64,000 nt of DNA from Pochonia chlamydosporia 170 (lineage: Eukaryota; Ascomycota; Sordariomycetes; Hypocreales; Clavicipitaceae), in contig NC_035795.1 in assembly GCF_001653235.2 (NCBI RefSeq), forward strand, positions 2,983,001 through 3,047,000, read 5' to 3'. The notes under the pieces were generated by a model. That model was not told the origin of the DNA. It saw nothing but the letters and a program-made list of their open reading frames with translations, and did no database searches. Both the position numbers and the translations under genes were made by a program. Shown here piece after piece: positions 1 through 11,288 of the stretch (its first letter is position 1; every line of letters begins with the position of its first letter).

Positions 1-595
1 CTCAGTCGGATTATTTGGGTAGATCAGCACAGCGATCATTTGCATGGCTTTGGAACAGCTTAGTTAGCGTTCAGATTCTAGAATTGTTCCTTTATATAGC
101 ACTTGTTAGGCGTTTAGATTAAGTAACATTCTCAATAATGGATTCGTGCGTATGTAACCATGCGATTCGTTAAGTGTGTCTACCATCTTGAGCTTCACTG
201 TGTCACGCGTGGCAGAGCAGGCACAATGGTTTAACACCCCTGACTGAAGAGCAGTCGGTGGTCTGGCAGACTTAGGTATGGGGACTCCAAGTGCTATCTT
301 CGCAGGAGTACGACTTCTCTAGATGGATATACACAGTCACGAGTAGCATTGGTGACGCATCGCAGACGAAGACCACGCCGCCAATGGTGCTTAATAGGGG
401 TGAATGTTTTCTCTATACAGCGTAGATACAGGACCAATCTTCCAGCCGCATAACAGTGCCCCTATAAGCCAATTTTCTATCTCCATATACTGGCATAGCC
501 CCCCCTCACTGATGTAGTTGCCCACATGTTAAACAAACCACAGTCTACTGCGGCAGATCAACATATTGGACAACAACCTGAGGTGACGTGGCTAT
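1..595. other. No gene recognised
   Basis: No convincing coding exon, RNA gene or repeat was seen in this stretch. Part of it should serve as 3' flank of the small secreted-peptide gene that ends at 596. Confidence 0.5.
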
Positions 596-808
596 TTACA
601 CACGCGGTGGGAAGATTGGGCCACCATTGTCAACGCAGCCAGGCGTTTTGTGGAACGGACCACAGGTTGGCTTGCAGCAATCGCCGCAGCAGGCCAGACC
701 GCAGCAATCGGCTGCGAGCTCCTCGCCGGCTGGCTGAGTTGCTGGTGCGGCCATGACGGCAACGGCCGAGAAGAGAAGAAGGATGGAAGTGAAGGTGAAT
801 TTGACCAT
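596..808 (-). CDS. Small secreted cysteine-rich peptide (70 aa)
   Basis: I do not recognise the family. The protein has a clear signal peptide at residues 1-21 (MVKFTFTSILLLFSAVAVMAA) and a short mature part with eight Cys, arranged as three CC pairs (DCC, ACC, DCC) followed by two single Cys. Such size and Cys density are typical of fungal secreted effector-like or antimicrobial peptides, probably disulfide-bonded outside the cell. The ATG at 808 was chosen because the signal peptide starts there and a TATA-like box lies about 210 bases upstream; the in-frame extension to 1084 has no secretory character. It is a single exon. Function is unknown. The gene itself is well supported by secretion signal, Cys pattern and promoter. 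Confidence 0.7.
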   Translation of the reverse strand: MVKFTFTSILLLFSAVAVMAAPATQPAGEELAADCCGLACCGDCCKPTCGPFHKTPGCVDNGGPIFPPRV

Positions 809-3212
809 GTTTGCTATCAGGAGGTTAGTTGGAAGATACTCTGCAGGAAAGATGGTCCTACCGTTTTGGTTTGTTCGTGTTGTAGTGCAAAGATGAAATG
901 AAGATGATTTAGTGGTCAACACTAAGATGTTTTGAAAAGTGAGTGAGTGAAGTTGAAAGATTGTGGATGCTGGTTGAAGGGCTTGGGAGGATGGCAATGT
1001 AGGCGAAGAAGCACCTTTATATATTCCTGGCAAAAATGGAGTCTGCTTACATCTATACAAGCCGGCATCTTCTGGAAGCATCAACCGATATCACATGTGT
1101 ACAAAGAACGAGCCCTTCGGCGGATCTGTATAGAATAGTTGATGTTAATATAGATTCTTCTTTTTTACTTCCTCTTTTGGTAAGTCTGCCAGCAGTGCTC
1201 CGCATAATACTGCAAATGCGAATGGGTCCCTGCCCTGGTATCACCCAGGCTTATGAATTTGCTACTCTAACTTTCGGATACCTGGGAGCATGTAAGCCAG
1301 TAGGCTGTGGTGAGTTGAGATGTCGAGGCATGGTATCTTGAATCATAGCCCGGGACTGGACGGAAATTCGATGCGTAATACATCAATCACACGCTGCGGA
1401 ACCATTAATGCGAGATGCCGAAAACCTGGCAATAATAGTACTTTGAATGCGCTTGCAGGGGCAAATTGTTTGGTCTTGTAGTACGGAGTAATTGACCTAT
1501 GAGTTTCAGTTTACGCGTGCCATAAAATTTCAAAGTAAACCAAAACAGCAGATTAACAGATATAATCCAGACTAGACTCTGCAGCAATGGAAATTTGCCT
1601 GTTGCCAGAACGAATGACCTAAAGTCCACCTAGATGAAAGCCTTCCCTCTAAGCTAAAATACATGGTTAGGCGGGGGACTTCTTGAATCAACTTTGGCAA
1701 TCAATGACGGATAATCGGGAGACGAAGTTGGTTCTCTTAACTATGCCTTGATTCGGCTATTGCCAACTTTTCAATGTAACCCTTCAGATAGAACTTGAAT
1801 CGGATCGTCAGGGATTGTGAGGCACTGGCACCATGCACACAGGGATCTTCTGCCGGATCATCGCTCAGTTATCCAACTAATCGAGCTGTGGCGCTTCTTC
1901 TGTGCCGAGCTGCCGGCGGGGAGCGTCTCCGGACCACGCGGTTGTCCAGTCATTGTTGGCTCTCAAGCCCTCCTTGCCTGATCCTTTGACATTCGTAGCA
2001 CTAGATTAGCTTGTTGTCACATACTCACCACCCAAGGATACAACCATTCTTGTCTATCCCATGCTCATCCATTACCATCCTATGCATTGGTGTATGAATA
2101 GCAGGGTACTGTAATCCACATAGACCCTTGACACTTCTAGCACACTACCGAGGTCAACAAAAGGTCCGGCTGGAACTTCAGTCGAGATTACACGACACTT
2201 ACACCCCAGCTAACTCGTTCCTGCACCCCAGCGAAGTTGCTGGCGGTTGAGTCAAAACTGCTACAATGGCTTGCCATGGCGTGTATCACCTTACTTTGGC
2301 TTATTGCATCTTGTGTTGTGATTGCTGCCTGGCATCTGCCGTAGAAGCCGTAATGCCGGGATTTGTGACATGGGTTATTTTCATTTGCCATGCTTGAGGC
2401 TTGGCGTCGGGCCAGTCCGCTGTCGTCTGATGCGCTACGTTGTAGGATGAGATTGGTGCAACGGCCGTCTGCTATTATGTTACAGGCGTTCGTGATAATT
2501 GGAAATGGCGGCATAGACAACACAATGAAAGCGCAGATTCGCCGCAAATATGCCTACATTTATGGAGATAGCGAATACCGGTTCTATTCCCTGCAAAATA
2601 TGTTGCCATTGAAAGACAGAGCGTATGCAACTAGCAGAACAGAAAACAATATGGCCTGTTGGACTTTACTTGGAAGACTCCATATTCTCCAATTTTGCGA
2701 GGATGAGCAAGTCTCTACAGTCAATCCCTATCTAGTTACTTTTGACTAGACGAACCACAGCATCTCAACACAAACAAGGTCGGCTGGTTCGTAAACCATC
2801 ATCATTTGAGGGAAATTATGAGTAAATGTATACACAACCTTCAGCAGAATTATGTACATTACAACAGCCGTCCAGGCTGTCCTAGGCCTCGGCGACGCTG
2901 TTGCTGTACAAAGGTTAGTTGTTTGCTTTCGCACTGTTAAAATTGCGACACTCCCGCCAGAGTCTTTGTGTAGAGCAGTATGTCCCAGATTCTACTTGTA
3001 TGCTTCGCCCATGCTCGTTTTTCATTGCCAGCGTTTAGGCCGAGCCACATGTTCCACCACTTGTGTAAGTCACGGACAAATGGAATCTGGCTGAATGACG
3101 ATATGTCATCACCCGACCCACCATAGCCTAACGGTTATTCCCACGACCTTCATCCGAGTTGCACAACGATCCCCTCACAATGCAACGCACATTTTCAACC
3201 TGCCGTAAGATA
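809..3212. other. Long intergenic region
   Basis: About 2.4 kb between the divergent Cys-rich peptide gene and the aldoxime dehydratase. Apart from the TATA-like box at 1016-1025, I see no recognisable gene. Open frames near 2188-2749 overlap on both strands and resemble no family I know. Confidence 0.45.
1016..1025 (-). promoter_or_regulatory. TATA-like box of the Cys-rich peptide gene
   Basis: The minus strand reads AATATATAAA here, about 210 bases upstream of the ATG at 808. That would leave a leader of roughly 180 bases. Confidence 0.5.
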
Positions 3213-4295
3213 ATGGCTTGCCCAATCCGAACATATCCTCTCCTGCAACCAGCAAATCACAAACCTCCCATCCCTAGATGGCAGCTGGTGTTAAACGAAG
3301 GCATAGACCGAGTCTTCACAGTTTACATTGGCATCCAACCCCTCGGCAATGCCAAGGGCGTGATAGACAAGACAACCAGCACGATACAACAATGGTTAGA
3401 AGAACAGAGCCCTTCTGCACCACTGGCGTTTGAAACTTTTGGAGTTATCGACGGAGATGACTCTCGCGATGCCAAAGTCTGGGTTTGCTACTGGGACAAT
3501 GACACTGCTGGGAAAGAGGGCTTACAACGACTCAACTTACCCTCCATCTACTCGCAGTTGTCCACAGATGACAAGTCTTCTATTGGATTGTGGAGTGAGA
3601 GTTTCTCTACTTTAGTCTCTCGATTAGAGACCAATTACTCTGGATTAGACTATCTACCTGGCATAGCAAGAATGCAAGGCACAACTACCGAACCACACAA
3701 CATGACGGCGTACTGGGGAGCTGCACGAGATCGCATCCCAGACTCTGCGCACGACCTATTCGAGAAAGACGATCTAAGCAAAAAACAGCCTGAGATAATC
3801 CAAAATCCCACAGGGAAACACTTAGTCGGCACCAATTACAATAACATGGTGCACATCCGCTCCGGCCAATACTGGGAGACATGCGACACCGAAGAGACGG
3901 CCTCCTACGAGAACAATCTAGAACCCACGTTAAACAAAGGCCTCCAATATCTCTGGGAGAATCGCAACGTCAGCGGAGCAATAGGACTACGCTACCTTCG
4001 CAACACAGACGGAACAGATAAAGTGCTCAAGGAAACATGCGGCGCAGGCTTCTTCCATAACCTGCAGAACTTGGAAGATTGGGCAAAGAGTCACCCTTCG
4101 CATCTGGCGATATATACTGGCGCAATTAGACATGCTAAGAAGTTTGGGGAGGATCGCAAGTTTCGGACGTGGCATGAGGTGTCGGTGCTGAAGGGGGGAG
4201 AAGCGAGTTTTGAGTATTTGAATTGTTTGCCTGGGACGGGTGCGATCCCCTTTTTGGGGCTCAGGGAGGTTTCATTGGAAGTCAATGGTACATAA
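3213..4295 (+). CDS. Aldoxime dehydratase (haem-containing dehydratase family)
   Basis: Predicted to dehydrate aliphatic or aryl aldoximes (phenylacetaldoxime type) to nitriles with a haem b cofactor. The 360-residue product carries the family blocks: YWGAARDRIP (168-176), HIRSGQYW (214-221), FFHNLQNLEDWAKSHPSHLA (280-299) and WHEVSVL (320-326), ending with FEYLNCLPGTG. His282, His294, His297 and His321 are the candidate haem-ligand and catalytic histidines; I did not resolve which is which. Two in-frame ATGs lie upstream (3159, 3180), but MACPIRTYPL at 3213 fits the usual start of the family. There is no intron and no signal peptide, so it is probably cytosolic. Family members act in aldoxime-nitrile metabolism. 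It is convergent with the N-acetyltransferase gene. Confidence 0.88.
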   Translation: MACPIRTYPLLQPANHKPPIPRWQLVLNEGIDRVFTVYIGIQPLGNAKGVIDKTTSTIQQWLEEQSPSAPLAFETFGVIDGDDSRDAKVWVCYWDNDTAGKEGLQRLNLPSIYSQLSTDDKSSIGLWSESFSTLVSRLETNYSGLDYLPGIARMQGTTTEPHNMTAYWGAARDRIPDSAHDLFEKDDLSKKQPEIIQNPTGKHLVGTNYNNMVHIRSGQYWETCDTEETASYENNLEPTLNKGLQYLWENRNVSGAIGLRYLRNTDGTDKVLKETCGAGFFHNLQNLEDWAKSHPSHLAIYTGAIRHAKKFGEDRKFRTWHEVSVLKGGEASFEYLNCLPGTGAIPFLGLREVSLEVNGT

Positions 4296-4391
4296 CTAAG
4301 AAATATATGATCTGTGGTTCTTCTAATTAGGTTCTAGTGCATGTGGTGACTGGCTGCTCGTATGTACAAAATGCATGATACCACTGCCAGG

Positions 4392-5424
4392 CTATTTGGC
4401 AACATGATGAATCGGTGTGGTAATAGCGTTTCTTTCTTCCATCGTAAGCTGGATGGAAAAGTATTCTGAAAAGGCCGCAACCCTGTCTTCCTCAGAGTTT
4501 AGTGTCGCAACGAGCACTTCCCCCGCCTCAGTCTTCTGGTTCAACTTGTCGTCGAGTAGTACCAGAGTGCCGTACAAACCATCCGTTTCGTCATCTTTCA
4601 GGAATTTCTGCACCAGGACCATTCGACTAAACGGGCTGCATTTGATGGTGTAGTAATTCAATATTTCAAAATCGGCGGGGAAGAACTCCGTTTCAGCAAA
4701 GTTGTAGATTTCCTCCCAAGGGCCTTGTCCCCAACGCTGATAGTAGACCCATACACGCTGATTCTCATCCAAATGTCGTGAGAGGTTTCTGTACTCTAGT
4801 TTCAGTTCCTGGGATGGTAAGCCGGGAGATGGCGTAGATGCGACGAGAGGGAGCGGACGGCATGGTCCTTGGATGCCACAGCCAACGTCAACTAGATATT
4901 TCATTCCGTCAATCGTCACTATGTTTGCCATGTGGCTTCTTATTTCGGGCACGTTAGTTTCCCACAGTCACGGAATGTCTTGAAACGGATAATATATATG
5001 GATACATCAGCGGGAATACATACATGGGTCGATACTGGGGTGGCTCTGCACGCGAATTCCAAAACCGACAAACCACAGCAAATGAGTGGAAGCCCAAAGC
5101 CCGAAGAACGGCACCCATCAGCGTATTAAGTTCGTGACAGTAGCCGCCTCGATTTCTGACGACAATCTTGTCATATATGTCCGCAACTTCAAGAGAAACA
5201 TTCTTGTCGACCGAGTAATGCAGTGCCAATGTCTCAAAGGGAATATTTGCAATGAAGAATTTTTGTAGCTCAGATAAGAATTGTAGCTTGTCCTTGGGGT
5301 GTTGGCTTTGAGGATACTTGATGCGTTCGAAGAATGAGTGTAAGAGGGGTTTTGAGATTGCCATTTGGGCTGGCCTCCCTGGAGCTTTTGCTGGGAGAGA
5401 GGCAAGTTGTAGAGTCGATGTCAA
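4392..5424 (-). CDS. Arylamine N-acetyltransferase (NAT family)
   Basis: Two exons, 5424-5024 and 4938-4392, flank an 85-base intron with donor GTATGT and acceptor AAG. The product has 315 residues. The Cys-His-Asp catalytic triad of NATs is visible: Cys96 in RNRGGYCHELN, His136 in SHMANIV, which is formed only after splicing, and Asp151 in YLVDVGCG. NATs transfer acetyl, or in some fungi malonyl, from CoA to aromatic amines and hydrazines in the cytosol, and several Fusarium members detoxify plant benzoxazolinone-derived aminophenols. The start at 5424 gives a roughly 20-residue leader before MAISKPLLHSFFERI; the internal Met at residue 21 is an alternative start. The gene converges on the aldoxime dehydratase and diverges from the regulator at 6141. 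Confidence 0.88.
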
Positions 5425-6140
5425 GCGTCAAAAGGCGAATTTTGCAATTATGAATCTAAACCACCAGTTTTAACGCCCTCCTGTTTGACTGACTACCAGA
5501 CGGGAAGGTGGCCGAAATCGTTGGCGTTATGATGCGTGGGGCGATCTGAGTCATTGTTGATATCAGCTGGAGGTGACTTGCTGACATGGACCTTGATACA
5601 CAGAAATGCTGAGCGATCTCGCCATGGATGACTTTCGCTATATTGTCCAGCGACCATGCATTCAGGCTTTTGCGTGAGTGGTGGATGGCCGTGAAATGCG
5701 TCTCACTTTCGTTGTCACGACGTTTTGCAAAACATACGCCGAACAAAATACCAACATCGGTAAGTAGTTGGTGTTTGTAACTTTACTCATTTCTGAGCTA
5801 CAATTCGGAAGCGAGGAAATAAACAACTGTACGTTCGCGATCGTATGGTGGTGCTGCCAAACAACAGACTGATATGCAATTCACAAGACGGCAAATAGCA
5901 AATAGTACTCGCAAGGACCTTTAATTACTAGCAAAACCACATGCAAAAGTATCCTTGCCTTGTTCAATTGAGTGGCGTTCATCCCTACTAACGTTGTCAG
6001 CTTGCGGAGAACCAGCTCCGCTCACCATCTCGACCACAACATTCAACGCCAGCTCTCCACACTCTCCGACCAAATCATGAAACTTGGCATCGATAGCCGA
6101 GCGTAGCATGAAATAAGCTTCTCATTCTATCCCAATCAAT
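5425..6140. other. Divergent promoter region (NAT / Zn2Cys6 regulator)
   Basis: About 0.7 kb between divergently transcribed genes. No recognisable coding exon was seen. A short minus-strand open frame at 5456-5746 shows no family features and is not called. Confidence 0.45.
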
Positions 6141-7859
6141 ATGCCTCGGAAACGTGACCCGTCGAAGCAACCTTCCCGGAGAAGTCATCACGGCTGTCAA
6201 CGCTGCCGCCAGCACAAGGTTCGATGTGACGAGGTTAAACCACAATGTGGGTTCTGCCGCTCTCGCGGACACTCTCCTTGCATCTTCTCAGCCGCTCTCA
6301 AATGGGAGGCAGACTACAAGCACAAAGGACGCGCCTTCGGCAGAGCTGGCGTTTGGTCGAAAGTCTCCGCGGACGGTGGCAACAGCAAGGGAACTCCAAT
6401 TGAGTCGCGGTGTTTTACTCCTCCCTTGCCGAGGATTCATTCATACGGGTTTCTAAATACGTCGATACAGGACTTTGAACAAGAAAGCGGAGGCGATGAC
6501 CATGATACTGCACTGATTCACAGTACTGCCTTGATGCACGGCAACTCCCCAGGAACCGACCTAAGATACATGGACAAAACAAGATTATCGATATACGCAT
6601 GCCTTGGCGATTCAATGTCAACATCTTTGCAGTCGATGGACCCTCATCTGGTATCATACTATGTATACCGCGTATGCCCTCTTACAGTCCCCGCCTCGAA
6701 CGCCAATCTTGATTCTCCATTCTCTGCACTCCTGGTTCCCTTCGCATTGTCGTCGTCCTCGACCATCATTTTAGAAGCATTGCTTGGCCTAGCTGCTTCT
6801 CATCGATCCCGGTCTGACTCCACATACAAGAAGGTAGCATTGTCATATTACAGACGAACAGTCCATTATCTGCGGACGCTACTCGCGACAAGGACGCCCA
6901 AAGAACTCATCACGAATCCAGAAATATTGGTCCTCATGATGCTGCTCTGCCAACACGAGTTGATCAGGGATGAAGAAAGCAACTGGGTTATCCATCTTCG
7001 CGGCGCTCGAGATTTGATAACCTACCAAAGACAACAACAGGTCACAAGCGAGGGCAACGCACTGACACGACAAGCCAAGCCATGCGAGCAAATTACGCTC
7101 TTTGCGGAACGCTACTTTGCGTTTTACGACGTCATGGGGAGAACGGCATGCGGCGAGCAGCCGATATTCGGTAGTGACTTTTGGAGTGGCCAAGATGAAA
7201 GGGTGGATCCGTGGATGGGTTGCTCGCCACGGCTTGTCAATATTATTAGTGCGATTACCGAATTGAGTTGGAAGTATCAACATGGTACCCAATCACCCGA
7301 TAGAAGACGTGAGCTTGATGAGCAGAGAGATCGTCTTCGGGATGCTCTTCAGTCAATGGTTGGCAGGTCAGGGGCCAGCGATTCACCCAACGACGCCATT
7401 ATGCTGCGATGTACAGAATTAAAACGGCTTACTGTTGATTTATATATGCACGCAGCTTTACAGGACTCAAGTCCAACGACACATGCAACCAAGCAAAAGA
7501 TAAGGGATATTCTCCGCCTTGTTTCAAAGTTGCTTACCATGGGAATATATGCGGGACTAACATGGCCGCTTTTCATGGCTGCTTGTCAATTAGACCCGAG
7601 TGAAGAGTTGGAATGGGCGTCGACAAGGGAAGCTGAGGAAAGGGACATGCCGACGTTTTCTCGCCCTTTTATTCTGTTTGCACTGGATAAGCTGAAGGAT
7701 TCGCTGTCTAGCGTGTCCCGTACCAGACTGGTGATAGAGAAAGTCTGGAGGAGGAGAGAGGCTGTACTCTTTTCGGGGGACTCCGTGCAGAAAGAGGAGG
7801 CATTTAATGACTGGGCTTATTATGTGGCACCTCTTTGTCATAACTTGAGTGTTGCTTGA
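6141..7859 (+). CDS. Zn2Cys6 fungal transcription factor
   Basis: A 572-residue intronless regulator. The zinc binuclear cluster is at residues 19-47, with Cys19, 22, 29, 36, 39 and 47 in the spacing C-x2-C-x6-C-x6-C-x2-C-x7-C. It is preceded by a basic stretch (MPRKRDPSKQPSRRSHHG) that can act as a nuclear signal. The rest is mostly helical with the look of a fungal-specific transcription-factor domain (PF11951-like, 'Fungal_trans_2'), with helical segments around residues 190-300 and 380-480. It should bind CGG-type DNA triplets in the nucleus. It sits between the NAT gene (divergent) and the OPT transporter (convergent), so it may control either neighbour. Target genes are inference only. 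Confidence 0.85.
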   Translation: MPRKRDPSKQPSRRSHHGCQRCRQHKVRCDEVKPQCGFCRSRGHSPCIFSAALKWEADYKHKGRAFGRAGVWSKVSADGGNSKGTPIESRCFTPPLPRIHSYGFLNTSIQDFEQESGGDDHDTALIHSTALMHGNSPGTDLRYMDKTRLSIYACLGDSMSTSLQSMDPHLVSYYVYRVCPLTVPASNANLDSPFSALLVPFALSSSSTIILEALLGLAASHRSRSDSTYKKVALSYYRRTVHYLRTLLATRTPKELITNPEILVLMMLLCQHELIRDEESNWVIHLRGARDLITYQRQQQVTSEGNALTRQAKPCEQITLFAERYFAFYDVMGRTACGEQPIFGSDFWSGQDERVDPWMGCSPRLVNIISAITELSWKYQHGTQSPDRRRELDEQRDRLRDALQSMVGRSGASDSPNDAIMLRCTELKRLTVDLYMHAALQDSSPTTHATKQKIRDILRLVSKLLTMGIYAGLTWPLFMAACQLDPSEELEWASTREAEERDMPTFSRPFILFALDKLKDSLSSVSRTRLVIEKVWRRREAVLFSGDSVQKEEAFNDWAYYVAPLCHNLSVA

Positions 7860-8192
7860 ACGCTGATGTTGGATGATGATACCGGGTACAGGTGTGGCTA
7901 GCACTTTGGCTACATCTAAGTATCACTGATGTCACAATATCATAGCATATGTCTTAATACAGTACCGCTAGGTAAACTGATTTTGACGACTCACTCCATG
8001 TTCAGGCCGATATATCTGTGGTAACGAAACAGGATCACACCGCCACTTTTCGCAAAGGTTCTACTAGCCTCATTTTTCCAAGTTATGTATATGACAGCAC
8101 ACATACCATCTTCATGTACGAATACAGAAACCCACGGCTGAGTTTATTGGAGATAACGTATATCTACTATACAATGCCAAAGTATCAAAACA
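7860..8192. other. Convergent 3' intergenic spacer
   Basis: 333 bases between the 3' ends of the regulator and the OPT transporter gene. Nothing beyond probable 3' UTRs was seen. Confidence 0.5.
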
Positions 8193-10594
8193 TTACGACC
8201 ATTCCGCAGGACCAAAGGTTCCACTTTCAGGCAACGCTTTCCAAGGAATACCCTGTCCATCTACAGTCGTTCCTTGCACATTATTCCCCCACCAGCTCAA
8301 ACTCACTCCCGGGAAGACTACAGCGAAGAAGATCACGATAGCTGCAATGGCAAGACCAGAGTCAAGCGCCGCCGAAAGAACATAGTTGTACTAAGCACAA
8401 GATATTAACCCTTTGCCAAACATACTTCAACAAAAGACGAAACTCACCTTCCCCCACCAATGCGGATACTTTTTCCGAATCCATTTGTTAAAGATGAATG
8501 AAACAGCAAACGCGGACGTGTAATTGATGCCAGTGGCGGGCGGCACGTTTCCAGTGCCAGCAAAGAACAGCGGCCAATGCAGGTTCGCTAGCAATTTCGA
8601 ACCCGGAAACTTCTTCTTCAAAAAGAACGTCAACACGGGTAATAACGCGCCTATCCAGAAGAGATGCAGCAGCCCAGAGTACATCTTGCCGATGCTGTAC
8701 AGCCGAGCGGGACCAATGGCGCCCCAGATGACACTGGATGAGAAGTTGACGCGACCTTGCGGACATGTGTATTTGTTCTTCTGGTCGCTTTCGCAAATGT
8801 TATCAACATTGTTCAGCATGAAGAGAACAACTGCGTTCTGCGTCAGGGACCCCACGATGCAGGCAGTCAGCTGTGCGACGAACAAGGTCCGTCGCGGAAT
8901 CTTCATGTACAGACCAAGTTTCATGTCTGACGCAAAGATCATGGCTTGGCTGAGACCAGTGTACGCGTAGAACTTGAAGATGAGCATGACGATGGGTTTC
9001 CCAGGGATGAGGTAGCCGGAGATGATCTCGCCGAGAACGGTTAAAACATTGCTGTTCAGATTGGCCACGGCAAATACACTCCCCGTTGGGATGAGGTAGA
9101 AAACGGCGAGCCCAAAGGCGACAACTATGCCCCAGACCGGCATTCCCGTGTGATACACCTCCTGGACCATGATGGTGAGGCCAAAGACTAGGATGCTCAG
9201 GGCGGCGTACCACCACCATGGTGTGTCTTTGTACCGCTCAATCAGCCGAGCGTGAATGTCCTTTTTTCTCTGTGGGTTAAACGCTCCGACAATCTCCCGC
9301 CAGTAGTTGAGGAAGATGTACGTTGGAACGCAGCTCATGACTGCGAATGAGACGCCATAGCTTAGAGCGAATGTGACGGGCATGAAGATGGGGCTGTATT
9401 TATGATACTCGTCGACCAGGAAATTTCCGTGCTTGTCAACAACACGGGTAGCGTTGTAAACGTTGCCGGTGTTGTCATACGTATCGGCGCCAGAAAAGGG
9501 CAGATATGCGGTGTACCAGGTATTGGTGTAGTATAGGATGGGTGTGATTAACGCGAAGATAATGACCCAGCCAGCAAAGACGTTTGCTTGCGCCCAAAAC
9601 GGTACCACGAGTGGTGAGCCGTTGTATGCAATCTGGGACCAGTCGAAGGTCGTAGGCAGATAGGCAAGACCGGTACTCATGCCAAAGAGGTTATTGACAA
9701 CGACGTTGTCTGGCGAAGAGTTAGTCAGCATTCTTATACACCCATGGAGTGAAACTTACTTGGCGCTGCCCAGCAAATAAAGGCAAAAGTACTAAGGCCA
9801 GTGAATAGAAAGCCAGGCAGCCAGTACCACAGCCAACCTCCCGCGAATACCAGCATAAAGAATCGGTACCTAGAGACGGTCCAACCATCTGCTGCGGGAT
9901 TAGCTCTCCCATGTAGAGTTTGAAACAGAGCTGCATTGGCCAGCGTTGACGGCCACACCATATGAGGTGGCTCGACTATAAACCTGTAAGCCATGCCAGC
10001 CATCCCAAGACCAAAGAGCTGCATGGTCAGCGCGAGAAGGAACTGGTATCCTGCAGGTGTTTTGAGCCCGTAGAATGCCGAAGCTTTTTGCGCCTGGATA
10101 ATGTCCGTTGCCCACGATGGACCAAACGAGAGGTTTGACATGATGGTGATGACGGCATGCTCTTTGATGTTGAAATGGTGGTCCGGATTCAAGGCAATGT
10201 CCCGGCCAAACAGGCGGATTTTCATAATGGGCAGCATGTGAGCTACGGCACGGCCAACCGGGAAGGCGACGAGCTGGGCGACGAGAGAAGAGATGGTCAC
10301 ACTGGGATACCGCATAGAGAAGAACTGATTGATACCGGTACCAATAACTGTGAAGAAGATGCCTATGATCCACATGCGTAAGGTGTTTACCGGCATGGAT
10401 GGATCATCGACATTTGGGACATTGGCGCGTACTTCGGGCATAGGCGAGTTGTCCGACTCAATGTCGTAGTCTTCATCGATGCCGCCAATGGCAACGGATG
10501 TTGCTTTATCGGGGCTTTGGAATTCATCGTATTCTTCAGTGTCATGGTGGTCAACCTCTTGCTGTACAGCTTTGGGTGCCGCCATGTTGGACAA
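8193..10594 (-). CDS. Oligopeptide transporter, OPT family
   Basis: Three exons, 10594-9760, 9709-8448 and 8390-8193, encode 764 residues. Intron 1 (50 bases, GTAAGT donor) joins CWAAP to NNVVVNNLFG, restoring a block conserved in OPT proteins. Intron 2 (57 bases, GTGAGT donor) restores the last membrane segment (SAALDSGLAIAAIVIFFAVV) and the tail WKALPESGTFGPAEWS. The N-terminal ~70 residues are acidic and cytosolic, followed by a dozen or more hydrophobic segments from WIIGIFFTVIGTG onward. OPT proteins import tri- to pentapeptides or related compounds by proton symport at the plasma membrane. The gene is divergent from the fructosyl-amino-acid oxidase, suggesting linked use of peptide or Amadori-type nitrogen sources. 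Length is normal for the family. Confidence 0.92.
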
Positions 10595-11288
10595 TTGAAA
10601 CGATCCGGGAGGTATGAGGGAAGACAGATGAGAAGATAGTTGTAATAGCTGAAGGTCAAGTGATGCCGGGGGGATTTCTCGCGTCCATTTTATAACTAAT
10701 TCTACTATTTAAATAGCTCCATTTTGCTAACTGCCGGTCCACCTACATTGATGTTCGTAGGGTTCCCCAGATGGCGGTCCCCGCAACACGGAGGGTTTGC
10801 TACGAAACGGCCCCAACCTGTCAGTTTCATTGAGTCGAGTTATCAAGGGAAGGTCCAAGCCATTTAGTTGAGCAGATGGCAACTAATCCGGACGCCAAGT
10901 GCAATCAATATCCAATCAGGGGTTCCGATCAGGTCAGTTCATGTCAATCCCACGACTCATACCCCGCAAGCCACAACATTGCGAATGTGGGGGAAACAGG
11001 ATCCAAAAAGGAATTGACAGGGAACACAGGCGTGAGCCCTTCGAGAAGTGAGGAGCAAGGAAGGTCCAAGCCGATGGCTGATGAGTCTCCAAGCCACCGA
11101 AGTTGGAGACCCGAGCTGTCTCCAAGGACATCGTATGACAAGCTCACCGGCAGTTTGGTAATCTCTTGACTTTGCCCTCGTAACTCTCAATCTAAATTTC
11201 TCATTCTCGATATCCGACCGAATCGTTTACAAATTCTGACTGCGCGAATTTGTTTCTTCAACCTCAAAAAGGTCTGCAAAGTACTTAT
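10595..11288. other. Divergent promoter region (OPT / amadoriase)
   Basis: About 0.7 kb separating two divergent genes, so it probably holds both promoters. A plus-strand open frame at 10876-11169 is polar and low in complexity, resembles no family I know, and is not called. Confidence 0.45.

Noticed and set aside
5456..5746. Minus-strand frame of 96 codons in the NAT/regulator promoter
   Set aside because: No recognisable motif, signal peptide or splice context.
10876..11169. Plus-strand frame of 97 codons upstream of the amadoriase
   Set aside because: Polar low-complexity composition, overlapping frames on the other strand, no family resemblance.
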